Shown in pieces: positions 48,227 through 56,497 of a stretch of DNA of 64,000 bases. Under the pieces are notes generated by a model, which was not told the DNA's origin, did no database searches, and was given only the letters and a program-made list of their open reading frames with translations. The first letter of the stretch is position 1; each line of letters opens with the position of its first letter. The stretch covers positions 62,001-126,000 of the forward strand of contig NZ_PYCN01000011.1 of NCBI RefSeq assembly GCF_003062295.1, given 5' to 3'. Origin of the DNA: Bradyrhizobium algeriense. GTDB lineage: Bacteria > Pseudomonadota > Alphaproteobacteria > Rhizobiales > Xanthobacteraceae. The position numbers and the translations under genes are program-made.

Positions 48227-48715
48227 CTAACGCCGGCTCAGCGCGAGCGAGACGGACGTGATGTTGGTGCCCTGAGGCTGGATGGACACCGTCTGGCGTC
48301 CGCCACGCGTCGTCAACGACAGGCTGGCCGAGAAGCTGTCGCCTCTTGCTGCAGCCTGGACGTGATCGCCGGACGCGCGTCCAGAAAGGGTACCGGATGC
48401 GTTGCGGCTCGCTTCGCTCCATGAACCCGAGATCGCGCCGCCACGGTATTCAACGTCGCTTGCGAGATCGAAATTATAGCTTGGGCTGGCGCACCTCAGA
48501 TTGAGCCGAAGCTGCTCGCCGCTTCCGGCGACGTTGTATGTCGCGCGGCAGCGCAATTGCTCTTGTTGTCCGTCGCTAGTGCTGAGAACACCGCCGCCGG
48601 ACCACGTACCTGCCATGGCGACGAAAGGCGAGACAGGTGCGGCCACGGCTGCGCCTAAGGGCAGGCATAACACCGTAAACAGCAGCGCCTTTTGGGTAAA
48701 ACTGGATCCAGACAT
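48227..48715 (-). CDS. Secreted protein of unknown function
   Basis: A 162-residue protein with a signal peptide (ALLFTVLCLPLGAAVA). The mature part contains WSGGGVLSTSDGQQEQLRCRATYNVAG, LRCASPSYNFDLASDVEYRGG and SWSEASRNASG, a beta-rich pattern found in related rhizobial proteins of unknown function. The start at 48715 has GGAGG at a good distance; an ATG at 48730 is less likely. Confidence 0.75.
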   Translation of the reverse strand: MSGSSFTQKALLFTVLCLPLGAAVAAPVSPFVAMAGTWSGGGVLSTSDGQQEQLRCRATYNVAGSGEQLRLNLRCASPSYNFDLASDVEYRGGAISGSWSEASRNASGTLSGRASGDHVQAAARGDSFSASLSLTTRGGRQTVSIQPQGTNITSVSLALSRR

Positions 48716-48818
48716 CTTGATGGCCTCCATTTCGGTATGGCCATCAACGCCAGAACTGCAAACGAGTTCATTGGTTCACCGCCGCCTGACTTGTGGGGCG
48801 GGTTCCATCACGCCGCCG

Positions 48819-49814
48819 CTACCCCAGCTTCAACAGCGCCTGCAGGAATTCGCTCACCGCTTTGCGCGCTTCCTGGGCGGTCGCCGGATTGCCGCCGACA
48901 TGCGGATTGAGTTCGATGCAGGCGTCCTGGTAGGTGAAGGGCGCCTTGGTATCGTCGTTCACCAGAACGCCGCCTTCGCCCTCCCTGAGGCGGCAATTGC
49001 GTGCCGACTGGGCGTTGGTCGAAACGGCGACCGTGCTGAGGCCGAGCAGGCCGGCATCGAAGCCATGTGCGGAATCCGGATATTCCGTCAGCACCGCATC
49101 GCGTTTGGCTTCCTGCAGGCGGGCGAGATAACCCTTGCAGCTTGCGACCGGGTTATAGTCGTCGGGCGTGCCATGGTAGATCCGGATCGGACGCGCGACC
49201 GTCTCGGTGTCGGCGGTATAGCTGGTCGAGCAATCCGGATAGAACGGAATGTAGGCGGCAAACTGCGCGCCGGACTTGTTCCAAAGCTTGTGGAAGCGTT
49301 CGAGGCTGGCGTAGAGCGCGGCTTGTCCGCCGCGCGAAAATCCCATCAGTACGATCCTTTCAGGGTCGACGCGCGGATGCCTGGCGAGGATCTCCATCGA
49401 GCGGTAGATGTCGACGATGAAATTGAGCCGGCCGAGCAGGGCCTGATTGGGGCCGACCGCCGTCAGGCCACGGCCACTGAACCCGTCGATGACGAAGGTG
49501 GAAATCCCCATCGCATTGAAGTGTCGCACCCACGGATCCATGCCGGCGCCGACGCCGCTCGAGCCGTGCATCAGCACCACGACGGGGAGTTTTCCGCTGC
49601 CTTGCGCGATGCGGAATTGGCCGGCAACCGTGACCTGCTTGCCGTTGGCGTCGCCGATGAGGAATTGCTGGTCGGAAATCGTCAGCGACGGAATTGCGTA
49701 GATTTCGGTGCGTGCCGCGACGTCCTTCGGCATCGATTGCGCCGAGGTTTCGATGCAGGTGAACAACAGTCCCGTGCAGAAAATCGCAGCCGCAGCCGCG
49801 ACGCGCCAATCCAT
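48819..49814 (-). CDS. Dienelactone hydrolase-like alpha/beta hydrolase
   Basis: A protein of about 331 residues with a signal peptide (VAAAAAIFCTGLLFTCIETSAQ). The nucleophile elbow is MGFSRGGQAALYA, with the acidic residue and SAHGFDAG histidine later. The oxyanion segment is VVLMHGSSGVG. The start may be 49814 or 49820; the G run at 49825-49830 spaces better for 49814. The substrate is unknown. Confidence 0.83.
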   Translation of the reverse strand: MDWRVAAAAAIFCTGLLFTCIETSAQSMPKDVAARTEIYAIPSLTISDQQFLIGDANGKQVTVAGQFRIAQGSGKLPVVVLMHGSSGVGAGMDPWVRHFNAMGISTFVIDGFSGRGLTAVGPNQALLGRLNFIVDIYRSMEILARHPRVDPERIVLMGFSRGGQAALYASLERFHKLWNKSGAQFAAYIPFYPDCSTSYTADTETVARPIRIYHGTPDDYNPVASCKGYLARLQEAKRDAVLTEYPDSAHGFDAGLLGLSTVAVSTNAQSARNCRLREGEGGVLVNDDTKAPFTYQDACIELNPHVGGNPATAQEARKAVSEFLQALLKLG

Positions 49815-49892
49815 CAGCATCAATCCCCCCAAATTTTATTGCTGTCCTGTGGGCAGCTTTGGGTGGGACTACATCAAGCGGTCAATCGGCTG

Positions 49893-50300
49893 TCAATTCG
49901 CAAGCTTCCCGATCCGCCCCATATGGGTGAAGCCAAAACCGCTGGCATATTTCAGGCCGTAGCCGAGCGCGCGGTCGAAGCCGATATGGGCCAGCCAGAT
50001 CATGGCGATCGAGAGAATGAGCGGCGAGGCGGTGGCAAATCCGGTCGTCATGATCGCGACAGGCGCGAGGTAGCTGTGCACGGTGTTGTAGATGAGGGCG
50101 CCAAAACGCGGTCCCGACAGGTAGGCCGCAAAGCTGAGGTCCGGCGCGAAGAACAGGATGGCATAAACCCACCAGTCGCCGTCCCAGATATAATAAAGCA
50201 GCGTCATGCCGATAAAGAGCGCTAATCCCTCCAGCCGGAGCACCGTGCGCACGCCCCCGGTGACGGCGCCTGAGGTGTCGGCGCTAGCAGTATCGGTCAT
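49893..50300 (-). CDS. DUF4260 membrane protein
   Basis: A 135-residue protein with four hydrophobic segments and the DUF4260 pattern LEGLALFIGMTLLYYIWDGDWWVY, LFFAPDLSFAAYLSG, and LAHIGFDRALGYGLKYASGFGFTHMG. The function is unknown. It is divergent from the carboxylase beta gene. Confidence 0.85.
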   Translation of the reverse strand: MTDTASADTSGAVTGGVRTVLRLEGLALFIGMTLLYYIWDGDWWVYAILFFAPDLSFAAYLSGPRFGALIYNTVHSYLAPVAIMTTGFATASPLILSIAMIWLAHIGFDRALGYGLKYASGFGFTHMGRIGKLAN

Positions 50301-50433
50301 TCCGTTCCCCTGATCAGGATGCGGATATAGGGTTCGCCGGGCGGCGGTACCAGAGGCTGGAAGGGTGTTTCCGGATCGGAAAATGCCGTGTTAGAAGGCC
50401 CTTAAATCGGCACCAAAGGCGGGCGGGAGCAGC

Positions 50434-51966
50434 ATGAAGGACATCCTGGACACCCTCGAAGAACGGCGCGCCGGCGCCAAGCTCGGCGGCGGCGAAAAGC
50501 GGATCGAGGCGCAGCACGCCCGCGGAAAATTGACCGCGCGGGAGCGCATCGAACTGCTGCTCGACAAGGGCTCGTTCGAGGAATTCGACATGTTTGTCGA
50601 GCACCGCTCGACCGAATTCGGCATGGAGAAGAGCAAAGTGCCGGGCGACGGCGTCGTCACCGGCTGGGGCACCGTCAATGGCCGCAAGACCTTTGTCTTC
50701 GCCAAGGATTTTACCGTGTTCGGCGGCTCGCTGTCGGAAACCCACGCGCTGAAGATCACAAAGCTTCAGGACATGGCGATGAAGGCGAGGGCGCCGATCA
50801 TCGGCCTCTACGACGCCGGCGGCGCGCGCATCCAGGAGGGCGTGGCGGCGCTCGCGGGCTATTCCTACGTGTTCCGCCGCAACGTCATTGCCTCGGGCGT
50901 GATCCCGCAGATCTCGGTCATCATGGGCCCCTGCGCCGGCGGCGACGTCTACTCGCCGGCCATGACCGACTTCATCTTCATGGTGAAGAACACCTCTTAC
51001 ATGTTCGTCACCGGGCCCGACGTGGTGAAGACCGTCACCAACGAGGTGGTCACGGCCGAAGAACTCGGCGGCGCCTCGGTGCACGCCACGCGCTCCTCGA
51101 TCGCCGATGGCGCGTTCGAGAACGACGTCGAGACGCTGCTGCAGATGCGCCGGTTGATCGATTTCCTGCCATCCAACAACACCGACGGCGTGCCGGAATG
51201 GCCGAGCTTTGACGATATCGAGCGCGTGGACATGTCGCTGGATACGCTGATCCCCGACAATCCGAACAAGCCCTATGACATGAAGGAGTTGATCCAGAAG
51301 GTCGTGGATGAGGGCGACTTCTTCGAAATCTCGGAAACCTTTGCCCGGAACATCGTCACCGGCTTCGGCCGCATCGCCGGCCGCACCGTCGGCTTCGTCG
51401 CCAACCAGCCGATGGTGCTGGCGGGCGTGCTCGACTCTGACGCCTCACGGAAGGCCGCGCGCTTTGTCCGCTTCTGCGACGCCTTCAACATCCCGATAGT
51501 GACGTTCGTCGACGTGCCGGGCTTCCTGCCGGGCACCGCGCAGGAGTATGGCGGCCTGATCAAGCACGGCGCGAAACTGCTGTTCGCCTACTCGCAATGC
51601 ACCGTGCCGCTCGTCACTATCATCACCCGAAAAGCCTATGGCGGCGCGTTCGACGTGATGGCGTCCAAGGAAATCGGCGCCGACATGAACTACGCCTGGC
51701 CGACCGCCCAGATCGCCGTGATGGGCGCCAAGGGCGCTGTGGAGATTATCTTCCGTGCCGACATGAACGATCCCGATGCGATCGCCAAACGCACCAAGGA
51801 ATACGAAGACCGCTTCCTGTCCCCCTTCATCGCGGCCGAACGCGGCTATATCGACGACGTCATCATGCCGCATTCGACGCGGAAGCGGATCGCGAGGGCG
51901 CTGGCGATGCTCAGGGATAAGAAGGTCGAAATGCCGGCGAAGAAGCACGACAATTTGCCGTTGTGA
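50434..51966 (+). CDS. pccB: Acyl-CoA carboxylase beta subunit, probably propionyl-CoA carboxylase
   Basis: A 510-residue carboxyltransferase with the crotonase-like halves typical of PccB. Key stretches are KDFTVFGGSLSETHALKI, GARIQEG, GPCAGGDVYSPA and GADMNYAWPTAQIAVMGAKGAV, with the Asp of the substrate-specificity position present. It transfers a carboxyl group to propionyl-CoA, giving methylmalonyl-CoA. No alpha subunit gene lies beside it here. Confidence 0.93.
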   Translation: MKDILDTLEERRAGAKLGGGEKRIEAQHARGKLTARERIELLLDKGSFEEFDMFVEHRSTEFGMEKSKVPGDGVVTGWGTVNGRKTFVFAKDFTVFGGSLSETHALKITKLQDMAMKARAPIIGLYDAGGARIQEGVAALAGYSYVFRRNVIASGVIPQISVIMGPCAGGDVYSPAMTDFIFMVKNTSYMFVTGPDVVKTVTNEVVTAEELGGASVHATRSSIADGAFENDVETLLQMRRLIDFLPSNNTDGVPEWPSFDDIERVDMSLDTLIPDNPNKPYDMKELIQKVVDEGDFFEISETFARNIVTGFGRIAGRTVGFVANQPMVLAGVLDSDASRKAARFVRFCDAFNIPIVTFVDVPGFLPGTAQEYGGLIKHGAKLLFAYSQCTVPLVTIITRKAYGGAFDVMASKEIGADMNYAWPTAQIAVMGAKGAVEIIFRADMNDPDAIAKRTKEYEDRFLSPFIAAERGYIDDVIMPHSTRKRIARALAMLRDKKVEMPAKKHDNLPL

Positions 51967-51991
51967 TGGGGCGTAGTAGCAGGGGCGGTAA

Positions 51992-52504
51992 TTGGCCGAT
52001 ATAATCAGTGTCATTCAAAAGCCGGAGTGGTGGTTCTCCACCATTTTGGTAGCCGTAATTGCCAATGTAGCAGCCAACTACATATACGATTGGCTTCGAT
52101 CGCATTTGTCTGGCCAATGGCTACGGATTTTAAGATTTACTTACTCAACTGTCCTGTTGGGAGCATTAATTGCCTGTTCGCTAGTTATGCCCATGAAACC
52201 ACAGGCGCGCTTCACCATTATTAGTGGTAGCGCGTTAGCGTTCGGATTCACTCTGCTCGAAGAAGTTGGTTTTACGAAAGAGGCTCTATCCGGAAAGTTC
52301 CTATTTATGCAGGCGATGACGGTTGCATCTCTCTCTTCGTTGGTTTTTTTGGAGCCGAACTTTCGAAATGCATGGGAGTCGAAGGACACAGTTTGGTTTG
52401 CCTCACAAATCTTTGCGGTAATCTGGCTCTCGATCGGTATTTCGGGCATAATCAGCTTAATCTCTATGCGACAGCAAATCAGGAAGAGGCGAGGCCTGAA
52501 GTAA
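51992..52504 (+). CDS. AT-rich membrane protein of unknown function
   Basis: A 170-residue protein read from a TTG start at 51992 (AGGGGCGG upstream). It has about four hydrophobic segments, including STILVAVIANVAANYIYDWL, YSTVLLGALIACSLVMPM and FAVIWLSIGISGIISLISM. Its base composition is clearly lower in GC than its neighbours, and its codon use favours AT endings, consistent with gene transfer. The function is not recognised. Confidence 0.65.
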   Translation: MADIISVIQKPEWWFSTILVAVIANVAANYIYDWLRSHLSGQWLRILRFTYSTVLLGALIACSLVMPMKPQARFTIISGSALAFGFTLLEEVGFTKEALSGKFLFMQAMTVASLSSLVFLEPNFRNAWESKDTVWFASQIFAVIWLSIGISGIISLISMRQQIRKRRGLK

Positions 52505-52850
52505 GGCAGCGCGTAGGGCGGGTAGTCCTACTGAGTCAGACGGTCGCAGTGATTAAGATCGGCCATTCGGCATCTCCATGTCCTGGTTCAAGCGAAGGAC
52601 GGCCGAAGGGCTCGCGTTCCGACATGAGTGACAAGTTTTTTCATCACCGCAGGCCAAGCGCGCAGGGTGGGTTAGCCGACCTATCCGCCGTAGCTCGAAG
52701 AGCGAAGGCGGAAGGCGTAACCCACCAAAATGTCGATATGCGGCTGGTGCAGCGGCGTGTTGTCGGGCGGGCTACACGCTTCCGCCTTCGCTCTTCCCGA
52801 GCTTCGGCGGACGCGCTAACCCGGCCCGCATTGTTCTACAGCGAGAGGCG
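52505..52850. other. Repeat-rich intergenic region
   Basis: No gene is seen in this 346-bp stretch. It is dominated by the long inverted repeat at 52662-52826, listed separately. Downstream is the end of the convergent VOC gene. Confidence 0.6.
52662..52826. repeat. Long imperfect inverted repeat (GGGTGGGTTAG type)
   Basis: The left arm TCCGCCGTAGCTCGAAGAGC (from 52685) continues into GAAGGCGGAAG. The right arm, 52779-52811, is its imperfect complement. The outer GGGTGGGTTAGC (from 52665) pairs with GCTAACCCGGCCC. It shares arms with the elements at 58671, 59153, 61956 and 63756. Confidence 0.65.
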
Positions 52851-53312
52851 CTAGGCCGCCTTGTTTTGCTGCTTCATGAATTCCGTCGCGCGCTTCTTGA
52901 GCTCAGCGGGCGAAACGTCCTCGACGTGGGTGCCGATGTGCCAGTGATTGCCGGCCGGGTCCGTCACGCCGCCGCTGCGGTCGCCGTAGAACATGTCCGA
53001 AGGCTCCATCACCGACGTGCCGCCGGCCTTCAGCGCCATCTGGTAAACCGCATCCACATTGGGCACGTAGACGTGCAGCATGGCCGAAGTGGCCTTTGCG
53101 CGCTCGGAAGCATCGGCAATCATCACGACGGAATCGCCGATCTTGAGCTCCGCGTGCATGATCTTGCCGTCGGGCCGCATCATCGGCTCGAACACGAATT
53201 GTGCGCCGAATGCGTTCTTCATGAACTGGACGATCCTTTCCGCGCCGTCGACGACGAGATAAGGCGTGAGGGTGTGATATCCTTCAGGAACGGGTTTTAC
53301 TTTAGTTGCCAT
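52851..53312 (-). CDS. VOC family protein (PhnB/glyoxalase-like)
   Basis: A 153-residue protein with the PhnB-type pattern LTPYLVVDGAERIVQFMKNAFGA, GKIMHAELKIGDSVVMIADAS and GDRSGGVTDPAGNHWHIGTHVEDV. Such proteins are small dimeric metal-binding or fosfomycin/bleomycin-related folds of unknown substrate. AGGAGA lies just upstream of the start. Confidence 0.88.
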   Translation of the reverse strand: MATKVKPVPEGYHTLTPYLVVDGAERIVQFMKNAFGAQFVFEPMMRPDGKIMHAELKIGDSVVMIADASERAKATSAMLHVYVPNVDAVYQMALKAGGTSVMEPSDMFYGDRSGGVTDPAGNHWHIGTHVEDVSPAELKKRATEFMKQQNKAA

Positions 53313-53529
53313 CGCGGTCTCCTGTGGTTTGGATGACGCCTGCAGCAGAACGACCCAACATTCCCCTTGGTCCTTTGAATTTTCACGCGGTTGTTTGTAG
53401 AAAGTGTGACAATCTCATTGCCGCGACAGTGGGTCTGCGGGCGCTCGCGCTAACGGGTTCCGCGTTATATTCATGCTCGGAGCAATAGGAACTCGCGCTG
53501 AGCATCTCTCAACATCATGAAGGCTCGGC

Positions 53530-53880
53530 CTAGCGCGACACCAGCGGAACGAAATCGTATTCGCCGACCCCTTGCAGAACCAGGAAGGTGAGCGACGTCG
53601 TGCCGCCGTTGGTCACCAGATGCGGTCGCGCAGGTTTGACGACATAGACTTCGCCGGGCTGCAAATTCACTTCTTCTTTCGGATCCTGTAGGAACAGCCG
53701 CATGTAGCCTTCCAGGACGTAAAAAGTATCTGACACATTGGTGTGGGTGTGCCACGGCACCTTCTGGGTTGCGGAGAGCTGCAACTCCGTAATGCGAAAG
53801 CCGGGGCGCGCGGCGTGCTCGGCGCGACGCTCGACTTCGTACAGCGGACTGGCGTCCTTGACTGGCTGCGGCTGGTTCAT
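53530..53880 (-). CDS. Cupin domain protein
   Basis: A 116-residue protein from the ATG at 53880 (MNQPQPVKDASPLYEVE). Cupin motif 1 is PWHTHTNVSDTFYVLEGYM and motif 2 is PGEVYVVKPARPHLVTNGG, with the His ligands in place. It is probably a small metal-dependent enzyme or sensor. The substrate is unknown. Confidence 0.85.
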   Translation of the reverse strand: MNQPQPVKDASPLYEVERRAEHAARPGFRITELQLSATQKVPWHTHTNVSDTFYVLEGYMRLFLQDPKEEVNLQPGEVYVVKPARPHLVTNGGTTSLTFLVLQGVGEYDFVPLVSR

Positions 53881-53968
53881 GATGGCCTCCCTCGGATCAT
53901 CCGCCCCCAACGCGTGGTGATGCGCGATGATAGCCTTGCGCTGGCCTTCACGAAATGGGCAGTGTGCA

Positions 53969-54043
53969 GGATGGGTAGAGCGAAGCGAAACCCATCGGCG
54001 TCATACGCCGGTGTTGATGGGTTTCGCTTCGCGAAACCCATCC
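53969..54043. repeat. Inverted repeat (GGATGGGTAGAGCG type)
   Basis: The left arm, GGATGGGTAGAGCGAAGCGA (53969-53988) with AACCCATC, is complemented by the right arm 54016-54043. It lies between the cupin gene and a small hypothetical gene and belongs to the same family as the element at 61956-62036. Confidence 0.75.
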
Positions 54044-54069
54044 TACGAAGCTGAGACTGCCGCCGCCGT

Positions 54070-54285
54070 TCACTCCAGATTGTTCTTCTTCTGCTGCTCG
54101 CCGTCCCGAAGGCGCTGCGCGATCGCCGTTCGCCTCGGTATCAGCGCGGCCTCGTCCGCGAGTCGCTGCGCGAGATCGGAGTGATATTGCTGCACGACGT
54201 CGAGCACGGCGTCCTTGGCGAGCCTTCGATGGTACTCGGCAAGGAATCTGTGCAGGTCAGCGAGTTGTTCGTCGTCCATGGGCAT
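54070..54285 (-). CDS. Small helical hypothetical protein
   Basis: A 71-residue protein, MPMDDEQLADLHRFLAEYHRR onward, with strongly amphipathic helices and a basic tail. Two starts are possible (54285, 54279). Nothing is recognised. The codon composition is like its neighbours, and the reading frame is otherwise unexplained, so a real gene is plausible but not certain. Confidence 0.5.
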   Translation of the reverse strand: MPMDDEQLADLHRFLAEYHRRLAKDAVLDVVQQYHSDLAQRLADEAALIPRRTAIAQRLRDGEQQKKNNLE

Positions 54286-54430
54286 CGCGCCTCAGCCGCT
54301 ATCCCCAAATATACCGCAACCTGTTGATCCCGCGCCAGCTTTCGACGCGCTCAATCGTCGCCCGCGAGCGAGGCCAGATGGTCACGGCTGCCGCGGCAGG
54401 GCCCGCATCGGCGGCGCGCCGCCCGATCCG

Positions 54431-54446
54431 TTAACCCTCTGTTAAC
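54431..54446 (+). promoter_or_regulatory. Perfect CtrA binding site upstream of the FtsZ module
   Basis: TTAA, seven bases (CCCTCTG) and TTAAC: an exact match to the CtrA consensus TTAA-N7-TTAAC. It lies 77 bp upstream of the coiled-coil gene at 54523. Confidence 0.75.
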
Positions 54447-54522
54447 CATGCCGGCCTAGCCTGCGGTCATTGCCTGTTACCACTAGCGGATTACCGCCCG
54501 GTTCGTTCGGGGAGAACAGCCG

Positions 54523-55020
54523 ATGTCCGTTGAGACTCTGACCTATGACGCCCTCGGCGCCCGCCTGAACATCTCGCCCGTGGCCGCCCGTTCGCTTGCC
54601 AGGCGGCTCCGGCTGCCGCGCTCGCTGTCGGACGACGGCAAGGCGCTGGTGAGCGTTGATCTCGCCGAAATAAGGCACACGCCACAGCCGCCGGGCCGTC
54701 GCCAGGCAGGCGCCGTCGCCCAGCTGACGGCCAAGATCGTGGCACTGCAGGCCGACATCGTGCACCTCGAAGCAATGGCCGCCGGTCACCGCGCTGATTT
54801 CGAGCGCGAACGCGAGCGCGCGGAACGCCTGGTGACCGAGCTGCTGCAGGCGGCTGCCGAGACCACGGCCGCCCGAGAGGCGGCTGCGCGGCTTGAGGGG
54901 GAGGTGGCAGTCCTGCGGGCCCGTGCCCGAACTGACAGCTCGATCGACAAGACGGAACGCCGGCTGGGGCAGCTCGCCGCGACCCTGGTGGAATCAGACC
55001 GCAAGGCGGCACGTGGATAG
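54523..55020 (+). CDS. Coiled-coil protein with an N-terminal helix-turn-helix-like segment
   Basis: A 165-residue protein: residues 1-50 look like a short HTH (TYDALGARLNISPVAARSLARRLRL). Residues 65-150 are a long coiled coil (LTAKIVALQADIVHLEAMAAG, then ERERAERLVTELLQAAAETTAAREAAARLEGE). It lies 52 bp upstream of ftsZ and shares the CtrA-site promoter region. It may be a DNA-binding or structural partner of cell division; the function is unknown. Confidence 0.7.
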   Translation: MSVETLTYDALGARLNISPVAARSLARRLRLPRSLSDDGKALVSVDLAEIRHTPQPPGRRQAGAVAQLTAKIVALQADIVHLEAMAAGHRADFERERERAERLVTELLQAAAETTAAREAAARLEGEVAVLRARARTDSSIDKTERRLGQLAATLVESDRKAARG

Positions 55021-55071
55021 CTATCCCAGTCTTCTCATTCCGCAGCGTCGCGGAGCAATCGTGGGGCAATA

Positions 55072-56334
55072 ATGTCTAGCACTGATATCCGCGAGTTGAA
55101 GGCGCGCATTATTGTATGCGGGGTCGGCGGCGCCGGTGGCAATGCCGTCAACAACATGATCGAGGCCGGGCTCGAAGGCGTCGACTTCATCGTCGCCAAT
55201 ACCGATGCCCAGGCGCTCACCAGTTCGAAGGCCGGGCGCCTCATCCAGATGGGCAGGCAGGTGACCGGCGGTCTTGGCGCCGGCGCGCAGCCCGACATCG
55301 GGCGCGCGGCAGCGGAAGAGGCCGTCGAGGTGGTCCGCGAGCAATTGAACGGCGCGCACATGGTGTTCGTCACCGCCGGCATGGGCGGCGGCACCGGCAC
55401 GGGTGCCGCCCCCATTATCGCCAGGACCGCGCGCGAACTCGGCATCCTCACCATCGGTGTCGTCACCAAGCCATTTCAGTTCGAAGGCCAGCGCCGCATG
55501 CGTTATGCCGAAGCCGGCATCACGGAGCTGCTGAAGGAAGTGGACACCCTCTTGATCATCCCGAACCAGAACCTGTTCCGGGTCGCCAACGAGAAGACCA
55601 CATTTTCGGACGCCTTCGCCATGGCCGATCAAGTGCTTTATTCGGGCGTAGCCTGCATCAGCGACCTCATCGTCAAGGAAGGCCTGATCAATCTCGATTT
55701 TGCCGACGTTCTCTCGGTCATGCGCGAGAAGGGCAAGGCCATGATGGGCAGGGGCGAGGCCTCCGGCGACAAGCGCGTGCTCAACGCCGCGGTGGCCGCG
55801 ATTTCCAATCCGTTGATCGAGGATCCCTCGATCAAGCGCGCCAGCGGCCTGATCGTCTCCATCACCGGTGGCAGGGACCTGACGCTGTTCGAGGTTGACG
55901 AGGCCGCCACCCGCATCCGCGACGAGGCCGATCCGGACGCCAACATCATCGTCGGCGCCACCTTCGATGCCAGCCTCGACGGCGTCGTCCGCGTCTCGGT
56001 GGTGGCGACCGGCATCGATAATCTCGGCGCGGCGCGCGAGCGCCAGCCGGCGGAAAGCTCACTGACGGACCTCGCCAGCCGGCTGAGCAACGACAGGCGC
56101 CGAACCGCAGAGCGGATCGAGCGCAGTGTATCGCCACCGCGATTTGAGAATCCGTCGATGCTCCCGGTGGCGGCCCGCCACCCCGAAGTGCGACCGGCAA
56201 GGCCGGTCGCGGAACATGCGCGACCGATGGCGCCGCAGCGCCTCGATCCGTTCGGCCGCGCCGCGCCCGTACGCAACCCGGTCGAGGAAAAGGTTCTCGA
56301 TATCCCGGCCTTCCTGAGCCGCAAGGCGAACTGA
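55072..56334 (+). CDS. ftsZ: Cell division protein FtsZ (probable second copy)
   Basis: A 420-residue tubulin-like GTPase. The tubulin signature GGGTGTG is at 105-111, the T7 loop NLDFADV at 207-213, and the C-terminal interaction peptide LDIPAFLSRKAN is kept at the end. Alphaproteobacteria usually have one long FtsZ of nearly 600 residues in the dcw cluster beside ftsA. This shorter form, far from any dcw gene in the window, resembles the accessory FtsZ type. Being a second copy is inference, since the rest of the genome is not visible. Confidence 0.93.
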   Translation: MSSTDIRELKARIIVCGVGGAGGNAVNNMIEAGLEGVDFIVANTDAQALTSSKAGRLIQMGRQVTGGLGAGAQPDIGRAAAEEAVEVVREQLNGAHMVFVTAGMGGGTGTGAAPIIARTARELGILTIGVVTKPFQFEGQRRMRYAEAGITELLKEVDTLLIIPNQNLFRVANEKTTFSDAFAMADQVLYSGVACISDLIVKEGLINLDFADVLSVMREKGKAMMGRGEASGDKRVLNAAVAAISNPLIEDPSIKRASGLIVSITGGRDLTLFEVDEAATRIRDEADPDANIIVGATFDASLDGVVRVSVVATGIDNLGAARERQPAESSLTDLASRLSNDRRRTAERIERSVSPPRFENPSMLPVAARHPEVRPARPVAEHARPMAPQRLDPFGRAAPVRNPVEEKVLDIPAFLSRKAN

Positions 56335-56497
56335 GCGGTGCTGCCGCGGGCCCTGGTCTTCTCCCAGGCGGTTCCTGAAGGGCTGTTGCCCTATACTTTC
56401 CATCCTCCAGCCTTGCTTTGGTCAAAACGGCGGTAGGGAGTGTCCACAATCCGACGATCGCCCGTTCAGTTGACGGCAAAACTGGGAGGAGGCGCCC

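Noticed and set aside
48501..50225. A 574-residue plus-strand open frame
   Set aside because: It runs against the dienelactone-hydrolase-like and DUF4260 genes, which have signal peptides and motifs.
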